Shown: one piece after another, positions 27,568-36,987 of the stretch
Numbering within the stretch: the first letter of the stretch is position 1
How the letters are laid out: each line of letters opens with the position of its first letter
From: Achromobacter sp. Marseille-Q4962
GTDB lineage: Bacteria > Pseudomonadota > Gammaproteobacteria > Burkholderiales > Burkholderiaceae_B
Length of the DNA: 64,000 nt
Assembly: GCF_943737005.1 (NCBI RefSeq)
Contig: NZ_CALSFU010000001.1
Location: 248,001 to 312,000, forward strand
Direction: 5' to 3'
Notes under the pieces: model-generated
Database searches by the model: none
The model's input: only the letters and a program-made list of their open reading frames with translations
What the model was told of the DNA's origin: nothing
Made by a program: the position numbers and the translations under genes

Positions 27568-28134
27568 ATGTCAGACGTATTCATGCACAACGCCACCACC
27601 GAATCCGTACTGCGGGATTACTTCCACGCCAAGGACGAGAACCGCCCGCTCTACATGACGCGGGCGTTCGCCAGCGACGCGGTGCTGCGCATGGCCCTGC
27701 GCACGCAGGCCATCGCCTTTCCGCCGGAGTCGCACGGGCTGGCGGCCATTACCGACACCCTGGTGCGCAAGTTCGGCCAGACCTACGAAAACGTCCATAC
27801 CTTCTACCTGTCGCGCCCGGAGCCCGGCGCGCGGCTCGCGGCCTACAACTGCGACTGGCTGGTCGGCATGACCGAAAAGGCGACGGGCGACGCGCGGGTG
27901 GGCTGCGGCCGGTACGAATGGGAGTTCCAGCCCGAGCCCTATCGCGCCAGCTCGCTGGTCATCACCATCGAGAGCATGGTGACGCTGCCGGCGGGCGACG
28001 CCGGGGCCGTCTTCGGCTGGCTGCTGGGGCTGGAGTACCCCTGGACCACCGCGCGGCGCGCCGCCGACAGCGCGCCGCCGCTCGAGGCGCTGGCGCCCGT
28101 GGTGCATTACCTGCTGCATCCGCAGGGCCTCTGA
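27568..28134 (+). CDS. NTF2-like (SnoaL-type) hypothetical protein
   Basis: Soluble protein of 188 residues with no signal peptide or membrane helix. The N-terminal helix SVLRDYFHAKDENRP, followed by AFASDAVLRMALR and a beta-rich second half, fits the cone-shaped NTF2/SnoaL fold. The start is preceded by AGAGGGG. No catalytic residues can be named. It lies between the LOG gene and a HAD hydrolase on the same strand with short gaps, perhaps one transcription unit. Confidence 0.65.
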   Translation: MSDVFMHNATTESVLRDYFHAKDENRPLYMTRAFASDAVLRMALRTQAIAFPPESHGLAAITDTLVRKFGQTYENVHTFYLSRPEPGARLAAYNCDWLVGMTEKATGDARVGCGRYEWEFQPEPYRASSLVITIESMVTLPAGDAGAVFGWLLGLEYPWTTARRAADSAPPLEALAPVVHYLLHPQGL

Positions 28135-28153
28135 TCCGGCGAACGCATCCCGG

Positions 28154-28789
28154 ATGGCCGACGTGAAATACGACATCGCCGCGTTCGATTTCGACGGAAC
28201 CCTGGCCGACACCATGCCGTGGTTCAACTCCATTCTCAATACGGTGGCCGACAAGTACGGCTTTCGCAGGATCGACGCCGCCGAACGCGAGCAGTTGCGC
28301 CATCGCGAGGCCGCCGAGATTCTCAAGTACCTCGGCATTCCCTTGTGGAAGCTGCCGGCCATCATGGCGCACGTGCGCGCGCTGATGCAGGACATCGACC
28401 CTGCGGTGCAGGTTTTCCCCGGCATCCCGGAGGCGCTGCAACGGCTGAAGGCGGCGGGCCTGAAGCTGGCCGTGGTGAGCTCCAATTCGCTGCAGAACGT
28501 GCAGCGCGTGCTGGGCGGCCGGACCTCGGCGCTCTTCGACGCCTATGAGTGCGGCACCGACCTTTTCGGCAAGGCGGCCAAGATCCAGCGCCTGCTCCGG
28601 CAACAGGACGCGGATCCCGCGCGCTTCCTGCTGGTGGGCGACGAAATGCGCGACATCGACGCGGCGCGCAAGGCCGGCGTGCGCGTGGGATCGGTGGCCT
28701 GGGGCTATAACCACATTGATGCGCTGCGCGGACGCCAGCCCGACGAAGTGTTCTACACCGCCGCCGACCTGCCCGCGGCGCTCGCCTGA
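28154..28789 (+). CDS. HAD-superfamily hydrolase (phosphoglycolate phosphatase-like)
   Basis: Haloacid-dehalogenase-fold phosphatase, 211 residues. Motif I is FDFDGTLADT (nucleophile and acid/base Asp), motif II VVSSNS, motif III Lys in LFGKAAKI, and motif IV VGDEMRDIDAARKAG. The cap is alpha-helical (subclass I), as in Gph-type phosphatases. The true substrate is not predictable. It is followed 12 bases later by the PPOX flavoprotein gene. Confidence 0.88.
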   Translation: MADVKYDIAAFDFDGTLADTMPWFNSILNTVADKYGFRRIDAAEREQLRHREAAEILKYLGIPLWKLPAIMAHVRALMQDIDPAVQVFPGIPEALQRLKAAGLKLAVVSSNSLQNVQRVLGGRTSALFDAYECGTDLFGKAAKIQRLLRQQDADPARFLLVGDEMRDIDAARKAGVRVGSVAWGYNHIDALRGRQPDEVFYTAADLPAALA

Positions 28790-28801
28790 CACGGAGACAT
28801 C

Positions 28802-29428
28802 ATGCACGCCGATCCCGCCTATCTGGTCACCGACGCCGCCGCCCTCGAAGCCCTGTACGGCCAGCCCGGCGAAGCCTCGCTGAAAAAAGAAGTGGACCAC
28901 GTGCACCCGCACTACCGGGCCTTCATCGAAGCCGCGCCCTTCGCGGTGCTGGCCACCGCCGGCCCCGACGGGCTGGACGCCTCGCCACGCGGCGATCCCG
29001 CCGGCTTCGTGGACGTGCTGGACGAGAAGACGCTGGCGCTGCCCGACCGCCGCGGCAACAATCGCATGGACAGCCTGCGCAACATTCTGGCCGATCCGCG
29101 CGTGGCGCTGCTCTTCCTGGTGCCCGGCGTGGGCGAGACGCTGCGCGTGAACGGCGTGGCCCGCATCAGCGTGGAGCCGGCGCTGCTCGAGCGCTACGCC
29201 ATGGACGGCAAGCCGGCGCGCTCGGTGCTCATCATCGACGTGCAGACCGTGTATTTCCAATGCTCGCGCGCCCTGCTGCGCTCGCGCCTGTGGGATCCGG
29301 CCACCCAGGTGCCGCGCGATACGCTGCCCAGCGTGGGCCGCATCCTGTCGGACATCACCGCCGGCACTTTCGACGGGCGGGCCTACGACCGCGACCTGCC
29401 CGGCCGTCTCGCCGGCTCGCTGTACTGA
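28802..29428 (+). CDS. Pyridoxamine 5'-phosphate oxidase-related FMN-binding protein
   Basis: PPOX-fold flavoprotein, 208 residues, most like the MSMEG_1061 family. The split-barrel core runs from FIEAAPFAVLATAGPDGLDA through DEKTLALPDRRGNNRMDSL to VPGVGETLRVNGVARI, with the FMN-contacting Arg-Arg-Gly-Asn-Asn stretch. It is longer than PdxH-type domains in having an N-terminal helical lead and a C-terminal tail with DVQTVYFQCSRALLRSRLWD. The reaction is unknown; relatives reduce or oxidise small organic molecules with FMN or F420. Confidence 0.85.
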   Translation: MHADPAYLVTDAAALEALYGQPGEASLKKEVDHVHPHYRAFIEAAPFAVLATAGPDGLDASPRGDPAGFVDVLDEKTLALPDRRGNNRMDSLRNILADPRVALLFLVPGVGETLRVNGVARISVEPALLERYAMDGKPARSVLIIDVQTVYFQCSRALLRSRLWDPATQVPRDTLPSVGRILSDITAGTFDGRAYDRDLPGRLAGSLY

Positions 29429-29443
29429 TCCCGGAGCACCGCC

Positions 29444-29980
29444 ATGCCGCGCAATGTGGAAATCAAGGCCCGGGTGGCCGACCTGGCCGCCATCGAGCCG
29501 CTGGCTGCGGCCCTGTCGGGCCGCGAACCCGTCATCATCCGGCAGGACGACACCTTCTTCCGCTGCCCCAACGGCCGCCTGAAGCTGCGCGACTTCGGCG
29601 ACGGCACGGGCGAGCTCATCTTCTACCGGCGCGACGACTCGCCCTCCCTCAAGGAGAGCTTCTACGAGATCTCGCCCACCCGCTCTCCGGACACGCTGCG
29701 CAAGACGCTGACACTGGCCTGGGGCGTCATCGGCCGCGTGCGCAAGACGCGCCTGCTTTTCCTGGCGGGCCGCACGCGCATCCACCTCGACCGCGTGGAA
29801 GGGTTGGGCGAATTCCTGGAGCTGGAAGTCGTGCTGCGCGACGGCGAGAGCACACAGGCCGGCATGGCCGAGGCGCGAACCCTGATGGCCAGCCTGGGCG
29901 TGGCGCCCGGCCATCTGGTGGCGGGCGCCTACCTGGACCTGCTGTCCGCGGCGGGCAAAACGGAAGACCCGGCGCCCTGA
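29444..29980 (+). CDS. CYTH domain (class IV adenylate cyclase/thiamine triphosphatase-like) protein
   Basis: CYTH-fold protein of 178 residues acting on triphosphates or related phosphates. The N-terminal ExExK-type signature appears as NVEIKARVADL. Further basic and acidic residues of the tunnel are in RLKLRDFGDGTGELIFYRR, RVRKTRLLFLAGRTRIHLD and EFLELEVVL. Bacterial members are adenylate cyclases, thiamine triphosphatases or polyphosphatases; which applies is not clear. It ends 27 bases before the fmt stop, convergently. Confidence 0.82.
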   Translation: MPRNVEIKARVADLAAIEPLAAALSGREPVIIRQDDTFFRCPNGRLKLRDFGDGTGELIFYRRDDSPSLKESFYEISPTRSPDTLRKTLTLAWGVIGRVRKTRLLFLAGRTRIHLDRVEGLGEFLELEVVLRDGESTQAGMAEARTLMASLGVAPGHLVAGAYLDLLSAAGKTEDPAP

Positions 29981-30006
29981 AGGCGCGCCGGCCGCGCGCG
30001 GGCTGG

Positions 30007-30945
30007 CTAAGGCTGCCAGCCGCGCACGAACACGTCCGCGGCCTGGCGCTTGCCGCCCGCCTTCTGCAATTCGAGCAGGCGCAGCACGCCGTCGGCGGTG
30101 GCGATGTCCACGCCTTCCGCCGTGGCGCGCAGCACGGTGCCGGGCGCGGCGCCCGCGTCGCCGGGCAGGGCGCGGGCACGCCACACTTTCACGGGGTCGG
30201 CCAGGCCCGGCAGGCGAATGCTGGCGCCGGGCACGGGGTTGAAGGCGCGGACGCGGCGCGCCAGCAGCCCGGCCGGCTGCGCGCAATCGAGCGCGGCTTC
30301 GGCCTTCTCGAGCTTGGCGGCATAGGTCACGCCCTCGGCCGGCTGCGGGCGGCGCGGCAGGCCGCCGCTTTCCAGCGCGGCCAGCGTCTCCACGATGGCC
30401 TGGCCGCCCGCCTGCGCCAGCGCATCATGCAGTTGCGCCGCGTCGGTGTCCGCGCCGATGGGCACGATTTTTTCGAGCAGCATGTCGCCGGTGTCCAGGC
30501 CGGCGTCCATCTGCATGATGGTCACGCCGGTCTGCGCGTCGCCGGCCTCGATGGCGCGCTGGATCGGCGCCGCGCCGCGCCAGCGCGGCAGCAGGCTGGC
30601 GTGGATGTTCAGGCAGCCCAGGCGGGGCAGGTCCAGCACCCACTGCGGCAGGATCAGGCCGTAGGCGGCCACCACCATGACGTCGGGCGCCGCGCGCCCG
30701 AGCAGGGCGCGGGCCTGCGCGGCCTCGTCGGGGTAGCGCCCGTCCAGCTTCAGGCTGCGGGGCTGGGCCACCTCGACGCCGGCCGCCAGCGCGGCCTGCT
30801 TGACCGGGCTGGGCGTGAGCTTCAGGCCACGGCCGGCCGGGCGGTCGGGCTGCGTGAGCGCCAGCACGATGTCGTGGCCGGCGGCCCGCAGGGCCTCGAA
30901 AGCGATACGGGCGAACTCCGGCGTGCCGGCAAAGACGATGCGCAT
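30007..30945 (-). CDS. fmt: Methionyl-tRNA formyltransferase
   Basis: Transfers the formyl group of 10-formyltetrahydrofolate to Met-tRNAfMet for translation initiation; cytosolic, 312 residues. It begins [12 protein letters not shown], has the catalytic HxSLLP motif as [20 protein letters not shown], followed by [17 protein letters not shown], and a C-terminal OB-like tRNA-binding domain. It sits 26 bases after def on the same strand, the usual deformylase/formyltransferase pairing. Confidence 0.97.
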   Translation of the reverse strand: MRIVFAGTPEFARIAFEALRAAGHDIVLALTQPDRPAGRGLKLTPSPVKQAALAAGVEVAQPRSLKLDGRYPDEAAQARALLGRAAPDVMVVAAYGLILPQWVLDLPRLGCLNIHASLLPRWRGAAPIQRAIEAGDAQTGVTIMQMDAGLDTGDMLLEKIVPIGADTDAAQLHDALAQAGGQAIVETLAALESGGLPRRPQPAEGVTYAAKLEKAEAALDCAQPAGLLARRVRAFNPVPGASIRLPGLADPVKVWRARALPGDAGAAPGTVLRATAEGVDIATADGVLRLLELQKAGGKRQAADVFVRGWQP

Positions 30946-30971
30946 GAATGAAACCCGGAAGAAACTGGCGG

Positions 30972-31484
30972 TCAGGCGCGCAGCGCTTCGCGCTCGGCCT
31001 TCTTCAGCTTGGTCTTGATGCGGTTCTGCTTGAGATTGGAGAGGTATTCGACGAACACCTTGCCATCGAGATGGTCCAGCTCGTGCTGCACGCACACGGC
31101 CAGCAGGCCGTCGGCCTCGAACTCGAAGGGCTTGCCCTCGACGTCGAGCGCCTTGCAGCGGATGCGCGCCGCGCGCTCGACTTCGTCGTAGATGCCGGGA
31201 ACGGACAGACAGCCTTCCTCGTAGACCTTGCGCTCTTCGCTCTTCCAGGTGATCTCGGGATTGATGAGCGCCAGGAGCTGGTTGCCTTCCTCGGATACGT
31301 CGATCACGACCACGCGCTCGTGCACGTCGACCTGGGTGGCGGCCAGGCCCACGCCCGGCGCGTCGTACATGGTTTCGGCCATGTCGCGCACCAGCTGGCG
31401 GATGCGGTCGTCAACCTCGGCGACCGGCTTGGCCTTCTTGTGCAAGCGCGGATCCGGGTAACGAAGAATGGGAAGTAAAGCCAT
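30972..31484 (-). CDS. def: Peptide deformylase
   Basis: Metal-dependent hydrolase that removes the formyl group from nascent proteins; 170 residues. The three family motifs are all intact: [16 protein letters not shown] with the Cys ligand, and QHELDHLDG with the HExxH-type His pair and catalytic Glu. It is the first gene of the def-fmt pair and faces dprA across an AT-rich 207-base promoter region. Confidence 0.97.
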   Translation of the reverse strand: MALLPILRYPDPRLHKKAKPVAEVDDRIRQLVRDMAETMYDAPGVGLAATQVDVHERVVVIDVSEEGNQLLALINPEITWKSEERKVYEEGCLSVPGIYDEVERAARIRCKALDVEGKPFEFEADGLLAVCVQHELDHLDGKVFVEYLSNLKQNRIKTKLKKAEREALRA

Positions 31485-31494
31485 TGGAAGAAAA

Positions 31495-31580
31495 TTGCCG
31501 GTAAAAGAGGATTGGATAAGAGTTTAATTCATTAGAGTCTTGATTTCTAATAGTTTTCAGCTAAACGCCAGATTGCGCGG
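31495..31580. promoter_or_regulatory. AT-rich divergent promoter region between def-fmt and dprA
   Basis: A local drop in G+C in an otherwise GC-rich region. It contains the dyad ATTAGA (31531-31536) and TCTAAT (31546-31551) with nine bases between. On the minus strand a TTAGAA ... TAAACT pair with 18-base spacing could serve def-fmt. Exact transcription starts are not determinable by eye. Confidence 0.45.
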
Positions 31581-31691
31581 GCTTGTTTTGTCCCCGTTTC
31601 ATTGACGCAGGCGCGCGCTTTTGCAGCCCTCTGTCCGCCTGCTCCGCCCGGCCCGTGCGACACTCACGCCCTGGCCTTTCATGCACCCGCC

Positions 31692-32789
31692 ATGCCGCTT
31701 TCCCACGCTCCCGAAGAATTGTCCGCCTGGCTGCGCCTATCGCTCGAACCGGGCATCGGCGCCGCCACCGCCTGCACCCTGCTTTCCGCGCTGGGGCTGC
31801 CCGAGCAGATCTACGCGCAGCGCGCCGCCGCGCTGGCGCGCTGCCTGCCCGACAACCTGGCGCGCCAGCTCGCCGCCCCCATGCCCGCGGACATGGCGCG
31901 CCAGGTGGAGCAGACCCTCGAATGGAACGAAGCGCCCGGGCACCACATCCTCACCCTGGCCGATGCCGCCTACCCGCAGAGCCTGCTCACCACGGCGGGC
32001 CCGCCCATCCTGCTCTACGTGAACGGCGACCCCGCCCGCCTGCAGGGCCCCGCGCTGGCCGTGGTCGGCGCGCGCAACGCCACCCCGGGCGGCGAGCAGA
32101 ATGCGCGCGCCTTTGCGCGCCACCTGGCCGCCAACGGCTGGTGCGTGGTGAGCGGCCTGGCGCGCGGCATCGACGCCGCCGCGCACGAGGGCGCGCTGGA
32201 GGCCGGCCCCGAAGGCGCGGGCACCGTCGCCGTCATGGGCACGGGCGTCGACCGCGTGTATCCCCCCGCCCACCGCGACCTGGCGCACCGCATCGCAGCC
32301 CGGGGCGCGGTGGTGTCGGAACTGCCGCTGGGCACCGGCGTGCAGCGCCATCACTTTCCGCAGCGCAACCGCATCGTGGCCGGACTGGCGCGCGGCGTGC
32401 TCGTGGTGGAAGCCGCGCGCCAGAGCGGTTCGCTCATCACCGCCCGGCTGGCCGGCGAAAGCGGCCGCGAGGTGTTCGCCATTCCCGGCTCCATCCATTC
32501 CCCGCTCTCGCGGGGCTGCCACGCCCTGATCCGCCAGGGCGCGAAGCTGGTCGAAACCGCCGGCGACATCACCGACGAGCTGGGCGGAGCGGCGCCGCCC
32601 GCGCCCGCCGCCCCTCCTGCCCCGGAATCCCCGCTGCTGCGGGCCATGGGATACGACCCGCTGCACCTGGACGCCATCCAGGCCCGCAGCGGCCTGGACG
32701 TACCCGCCCTGCAGGCGGCGCTGATGGAACTGGAGCTGGACGGCGCCGTCGCGCGGCTGGACGACGGGCGCTACCAGAGGCTGCGCTGA
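31692..32789 (+). CDS. dprA: DNA-processing protein DprA
   Basis: Single-stranded-DNA-binding protein that loads RecA during transformation, 365 residues. An N-terminal SAM-like helical domain is followed by the Rossmann-fold DprA core with AVVGARNATPGGEQ, SGLARGIDAAAHEGAL, GTGVDRVYPP, FPQRNRIVAGLARGVLVVEA and SGSLITARLA, and a C-terminal winged helix (about 300-365). The ATG at 31692 gives the normal N-terminus; the frame is open further upstream without a start signal. It stands alone rather than next to topA or smf neighbours. Confidence 0.95.
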   Translation: MPLSHAPEELSAWLRLSLEPGIGAATACTLLSALGLPEQIYAQRAAALARCLPDNLARQLAAPMPADMARQVEQTLEWNEAPGHHILTLADAAYPQSLLTTAGPPILLYVNGDPARLQGPALAVVGARNATPGGEQNARAFARHLAANGWCVVSGLARGIDAAAHEGALEAGPEGAGTVAVMGTGVDRVYPPAHRDLAHRIAARGAVVSELPLGTGVQRHHFPQRNRIVAGLARGVLVVEAARQSGSLITARLAGESGREVFAIPGSIHSPLSRGCHALIRQGAKLVETAGDITDELGGAAPPAPAAPPAPESPLLRAMGYDPLHLDAIQARSGLDVPALQAALMELELDGAVARLDDGRYQRLR

Positions 32790-32922
32790 CGTCCGCGGCG
32801 GCGCGCCGGAATGCGGAAACGGGGCTACGGCGAATACGAAGCCCGGCCCGGCGCCCGGGGGGCTAATATTGGTTGTTGCCGCGCCTGTCCGCGGTCCGGT
32901 CCATACTTACACAGGAAGAGAC

Positions 32923-33831
32923 ATGGCTTTGCCCTCACGCGTCAAGATCGTCGAAGTGTCGCCGCGCGACGGTCTGCAGAATGAAAAGGAATTCGTCTCC
33001 ACCGACATCAAGGTGGAACTGGTCGACCGCCTGTCCGCGGCCGGCTTTCCCAATGTGGAAGCCGCCTCGTTCGTTTCGCCCAAGTGGGTGCCGCAGATGG
33101 CCGACGGCGCCGACGTCATGGCCCGCATCGCGCGCCGCCCGGGCACCATCTATTCGGTGCTCACGCCCAACATGAAGGGATTCGAAGGCGCGCTGGCCGC
33201 CCGCGCGGACGAGATCGTCATCTTCGGCGCGGCAAGCGAAGCCTTCTCCCGGAAGAACATCAATTGCTCCATCGCGGAATCCATCGCCCGCTTCGAGCCC
33301 GTGGTGCAGGCCGCGCGCGAAGCCGGCATCCGCGTGCGCGGCAGCATCAGCTGCGCGCTGGGCTGTCCCTATCAGGGCGAAGTGCCCGTGCAAGCCGTGG
33401 TGGACGTGGCGCAGCGCTACCTGGCCATGCAGGTCGACGAGATCGACGTGGCCGACACCATCGGCGTGGGCACGCCGCGCCGGGTGCGCGAGGTCATGAG
33501 CGCCGTCACGCAGGTCGTCGACCCCGCCCGCGTGTCGGGCCATTTCCACGACACCTACGGCCAGGCCCTGGCCAACATCCTGGCCGCGCTCGAAACCGGC
33601 ATCTCCATTTTCCACACCTCGGTGGCGGGGCTGGGCGGCTGCCCCTACGCCAAGGGCGCCACGGGCAACGTCGCCACCGAAGACGTGCTCTACATGCTGC
33701 GCGGGCTGGACATCGACACCGGCGTGGACTTCGACGCGGTGGTGGACATCGGCCAATGGATCTCCGGCCACCTGAACCGCAAGGGGGCGAGCCGCGCGGG
33801 CAATGCCATTGCCGCCAAGCGGGCCGCCTGA
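32923..33831 (+). CDS. mvaB: Hydroxymethylglutaryl-CoA lyase
   Basis: Cleaves HMG-CoA to acetyl-CoA and acetoacetate, the last step of leucine and related acyl-CoA breakdown; TIM-barrel, 302 residues. Recognisable parts are VEVSPRDGLQNEKEFV (metal-binding Asp and catalytic Arg), AASFVSPKWVPQMADG, SCALGCPYQG, HFHDTYGQALAN with metal His pair, and the signature GLGGCPYAKGATGNVATEDV with the catalytic Cys. The ATG at 32923 follows AGGAAGAG. No other leucine-degradation genes are adjacent. Confidence 0.92.
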   Translation: MALPSRVKIVEVSPRDGLQNEKEFVSTDIKVELVDRLSAAGFPNVEAASFVSPKWVPQMADGADVMARIARRPGTIYSVLTPNMKGFEGALAARADEIVIFGAASEAFSRKNINCSIAESIARFEPVVQAAREAGIRVRGSISCALGCPYQGEVPVQAVVDVAQRYLAMQVDEIDVADTIGVGTPRRVREVMSAVTQVVDPARVSGHFHDTYGQALANILAALETGISIFHTSVAGLGGCPYAKGATGNVATEDVLYMLRGLDIDTGVDFDAVVDIGQWISGHLNRKGASRAGNAIAAKRAA

Positions 33832-33927
33832 AGCGAAACCCCGTAGAATGGCCGCGCGCGTTTCGCGTGAGCGCCGCCGCCCGGCGGCGCGCCTGCCTCT
33901 CACACGACACCCGAGCCCCGCAGCCGC

Positions 33928-34401
33928 ATGACCTCTCCCGCCCCCGGACCCGCACCCGAATCCCACGCCGCGCTGCTGCGCGAGATCGGCCCCCTGCCGT
34001 TGTCGGGCCAGGCGTGGCCCGACTGGGTGCGCATCCTGACCTGGGTGCTGCTGGCGGTGCTGGGCGTGCAGGTCTTCACCACCGCCATCCGCGCGCCCGC
34101 GCATGCCTACGACACGGCGCTGGCCGCCCTGGTGGCGCTGTGCTTCGTGGTGCTGCTGGTCGTGTCGTGGCACATGCAGACGTCCATCACCACCATCGAC
34201 GAGCGCGGCATGCGCCAGACCTGGTTCACGCGCCGCGAGGTGGCCTGGGAAGACGTGCGCGAGGCGCGCTACGTGCCCATGGTGTTTTCCAAGCGGCTGG
34301 TCGTGTTCACGCACCGCGGCCGGCCGGTCATTCTGCAGGGCGGCACGCGCGAGCTGCGCGCCGCCTTCGTCAAGATCGCGCAGCTCTACCGCCGGCGCTA
34401 G
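33928..34401 (+). CDS. Two-helix membrane protein with PH-like cytosolic domain
   Basis: Unrecognised protein of 157 residues. Two hydrophobic helices lie at about 38-57 and 66-86, followed by a beta-rich soluble segment (ITTIDERGMRQTWFTRREVAWEDVREA) typical of bacterial PH-like domains, where a Trp-Glu-Asp-Val turn is common. Function unknown. It ends 12 bases before the convergent amino-acid-binding protein gene. Confidence 0.65.
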   Translation: MTSPAPGPAPESHAALLREIGPLPLSGQAWPDWVRILTWVLLAVLGVQVFTTAIRAPAHAYDTALAALVALCFVVLLVVSWHMQTSITTIDERGMRQTWFTRREVAWEDVREARYVPMVFSKRLVVFTHRGRPVILQGGTRELRAAFVKIAQLYRRR

Positions 34402-34413
34402 CGCCCCGGACGC

Positions 34414-35433
34414 TCAGCGGATCGGCAGCGCGTACATCAGGCCGCCCTGTGTCCACTGCGCGTTGAGGCCGCGCTTGATCTTGAGCGGGCTGCCCTCGCC
34501 CACGTTGCGGTCGAAGCTCTCGCCGTAGTTGCCCACCTGCTTGACGATGTTGTAGGCCCACTTTTCATCCAGCCCCAGGTTGGCGCCCGCCCCGGGCGTC
34601 ACGCCCAGGATGCGCTTGATGTTGGGATTGGCGCTCTTGAGCTGTTCGTCCACGTTCTTGGACGTGATGCCGTATTCCTCGGCCTCGATCATGGCCGACA
34701 GCGACCAGCGCACGATGTTGAGCCAGGCGTCGTCGCCCTGGCGCACGAACGGCCCGAGCGGCTCCTTGGAAATGATTTCGGGCAGCACCACATAGTCGTC
34801 CGGATTCTGGAGCTTGGAAATGCGGATCGAGGCCAGGCCCGAAGCGTCGGTGCTGAACACGTCGCAGCGGCCCGAGGCGAAGGCGTTGACCACTTCGTTG
34901 AACGTCTCGATCACGACGGGCTTGTAGGTGACGCGGTTGGCGCGCGCCCAGTCGGCCAGCGTGTTCTCGTTGGACGTGCCGGTCTGCAGGCAGATGGTAG
35001 CGCCGTTGAGTTCCTTGGCGCTCTTCACGCCCAGCGACTTGGGCACCAGGAAGCCCTGGCCGTCGTAGAAGTTGATGCCCGCGTGGATAAGGCCCAGCGC
35101 CGTGTCGCGCTGCTGCGTGACGGTGGTGTTGCGGGTGAGCACGTCCACCTCGCCGGACTGCAGCGCGGTGAAACGCTGCTGCGAGTTGAGCGGCACCACC
35201 TTGATCTTGTCCGCGTCGCCGAACACGGCGGCGGCCACGGCGCGGCACAGGTCCACGTCCAGGCCCTGCCACTTGCCCTGGGCATCCGGCGCGGAGAACC
35301 CGGCAAACCCGGTGGTGGTGCCGCAGACCACGGCCCCGCGCTTGCGCACCACGTCCAGCGTGTCCGCCTGCGCGACGCCATGCGCCGCGGCGGCCAGCAG
35401 CGCCGCCCCCAACAAACCCTTTGCTATCTTCAT
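34414..35433 (-). CDS. Amino-acid ABC transporter periplasmic binding protein (AapJ-like)
   Basis: Periplasmic binding protein for general L-amino-acid uptake, 339 residues. Signal peptide KIAKGLLGAALLAAAAHGVAQA, then DTLDVVRKRGAVVCGTTTGFAGF, GLDVDLCRAVAAAVFGD, FTALQSGEVDVLTRNTTVT and YDGQGFLVPKSLGVKSAKEL, all typical of the AapJ/BztA group. The ATG follows AGGAG. No permease or ATPase genes are beside it, so partners must be encoded elsewhere. It is in the same direction as the aminotransferase upstream, separated by 123 bases with a probable promoter. Confidence 0.9.
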   Translation of the reverse strand: MKIAKGLLGAALLAAAAHGVAQADTLDVVRKRGAVVCGTTTGFAGFSAPDAQGKWQGLDVDLCRAVAAAVFGDADKIKVVPLNSQQRFTALQSGEVDVLTRNTTVTQQRDTALGLIHAGINFYDGQGFLVPKSLGVKSAKELNGATICLQTGTSNENTLADWARANRVTYKPVVIETFNEVVNAFASGRCDVFSTDASGLASIRISKLQNPDDYVVLPEIISKEPLGPFVRQGDDAWLNIVRWSLSAMIEAEEYGITSKNVDEQLKSANPNIKRILGVTPGAGANLGLDEKWAYNIVKQVGNYGESFDRNVGEGSPLKIKRGLNAQWTQGGLMYALPIR

Positions 35434-35556
35434 GACCAGGACTCCTCTGTGATGCGGACGCGCAACGCGCCAAGACCGCAAGCTTATCGGCCCCGGCCCG
35501 GCGCGCCAAATAACCGGCGCTCATTAGGACCTGCGCATAGCGCCTGCCGGCGCGGT

Positions 35557-36798
35557 TCAGGCCGCCAGCGACACCGAGACGGGCTCGTTGGCCTCGCACG
35601 CGGTGAGCGCGCGGCCCAGCCGCACCATGCCTTCGGCGATCTGCGCCTCGTTCATGGTGGCGAAAGACATGCGCATGGCGTGCAGGTCGGCCTCGGCCGG
35701 GTTGGCGTAGAACGCCTTGCCGGGCACGTAAACCACCTCGTGCTCGATGGCGTAGGGCAACAGGCGGGTAGCATCGACATCGCCGGTAAGGCGCGCCCAG
35801 AAAAACATGCCGCCCTGCGGCTTGCTGAAGCGGATGCGGCCGTCCAGCTCGCGCGCCAGGGCCCCGGCCATGGCGTCGCAGCGCAGGCCGTAGGCGGCGC
35901 GAATGCGCGGCACGTGCTCGTCGTAGCGGCCGTTGGCCAGGTACTGGGCCACCACTTCCTGGATCCAGGCCGAGCAGGCCATGTCGTCGGCGGCCTTGGC
36001 GCCGACGCAGCGGCGGCGGATTTCGGCCGGCGCGACCAGCCAGCCGATGCGCAGCGCGGGCGCCATGGTCTTGGACATGCTGGACAGGTACACGGCCCAG
36101 TGGCGCGCCTCGCCTTCGGCCAGGGCGGCGATGGGCGGCACGGCCTCGCCGTCGAAACGCAGCTCGCTGTAGGGGTCGTCTTCGACGACCAGGAAACGGT
36201 GCCTGACGGCCAGTTCGAGCAGCCGCAGCCGGCGCTCGCGCGCCAGGGTGGCGCCGCAGGGATTGGAGAACGAGGCCACCACGCAGACCATCTTGGGCTT
36301 GACGCGCGCGGCCAGTTCGTCGAGCGCATCGAGATCGATGCCTTGCGGCCCGGACGGCACGGTGTGCACCGCGGCGCCCGTGTAGCGCAGCGCCTGCACC
36401 GAATTCGGGAAGGCCGGCGTCTCGATGACGGCGTGGTCGCCCGGCTGCAGCATGACGCGCGACAGCAGCGCCAGGGCCTGCTGCGAGCCGCCCGTGACGG
36501 CCAGCTCGGTATCGGGATTGCAGCGCAGGCCGCGCGCGGCGCTCAGCCGGGCGAGCTGCTCGCGCAGGCTGGCCTGGCCGTCGATGTTGGAATACTGCAG
36601 ACAGCCGCCCAGCCGCGCCATGACCTGGGTGGACGCCACCGACAGCCCTTCGACGTCGAACAGCTCCTGGGCCGGATAGCCGCCCGCCAGCGAGATGGTG
36701 CCCGGGCGCATGGCGTAAGGCATGAGCGAGCGGATCGGCGAAGCCGGCGGATTCAGGAAAGGCGTGGCGAAAGCGTAGTCGGGCGCGATGGGGGACAT
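35557..36798 (-). CDS. PLP-dependent aminotransferase (2-aminoadipate/aromatic type)
   Basis: Fold-type I aminotransferase of 413 residues, close to the LysN/2-aminoadipate and MocR-catalytic group but without a GntR DNA-binding domain. It shows GTISLAGGYPAQELFD near the N-terminus, VTGGSQQALALLSRVM, VASFSNPCGATLARERR, VVEDDPYSELRF (cofactor-binding Asp/Tyr), and the Schiff-base Lys in YLSSMSKTMAPALRIGW. The start at 36798 places the family N-terminal arm correctly. It may use an amino acid brought in via the binding protein downstream; this link is inference. It is divergent from yggS. Confidence 0.88.
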   Translation of the reverse strand: MSPIAPDYAFATPFLNPPASPIRSLMPYAMRPGTISLAGGYPAQELFDVEGLSVASTQVMARLGGCLQYSNIDGQASLREQLARLSAARGLRCNPDTELAVTGGSQQALALLSRVMLQPGDHAVIETPAFPNSVQALRYTGAAVHTVPSGPQGIDLDALDELAARVKPKMVCVVASFSNPCGATLARERRLRLLELAVRHRFLVVEDDPYSELRFDGEAVPPIAALAEGEARHWAVYLSSMSKTMAPALRIGWLVAPAEIRRRCVGAKAADDMACSAWIQEVVAQYLANGRYDEHVPRIRAAYGLRCDAMAGALARELDGRIRFSKPQGGMFFWARLTGDVDATRLLPYAIEHEVVYVPGKAFYANPAEADLHAMRMSFATMNEAQIAEGMVRLGRALTACEANEPVSVSLAA

Positions 36799-36987
36799 GG
36801 AGACTGGGACGGGCGGTGGAAGCGGGAATCCGCGGGCGGGTGGGCTTAGATGATTGAAATATAAGCAAATCCCTGGAGATTCTAAGCCGGCCGAAATGAG
36901 GGGGTCAACGCGCGCGCGCCGCCTCTGTGGCGAAACCGCGCGTGTCGGTCCTACACTATGGCCAGTCCCGCAACCATAGAGAGACGC

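Noticed and set aside
27962-30286. Minus-strand open frame of about 774 codons
   Set aside because: Antisense across HAD, PPOX and CYTH genes, each of which has clear motifs in the other direction.
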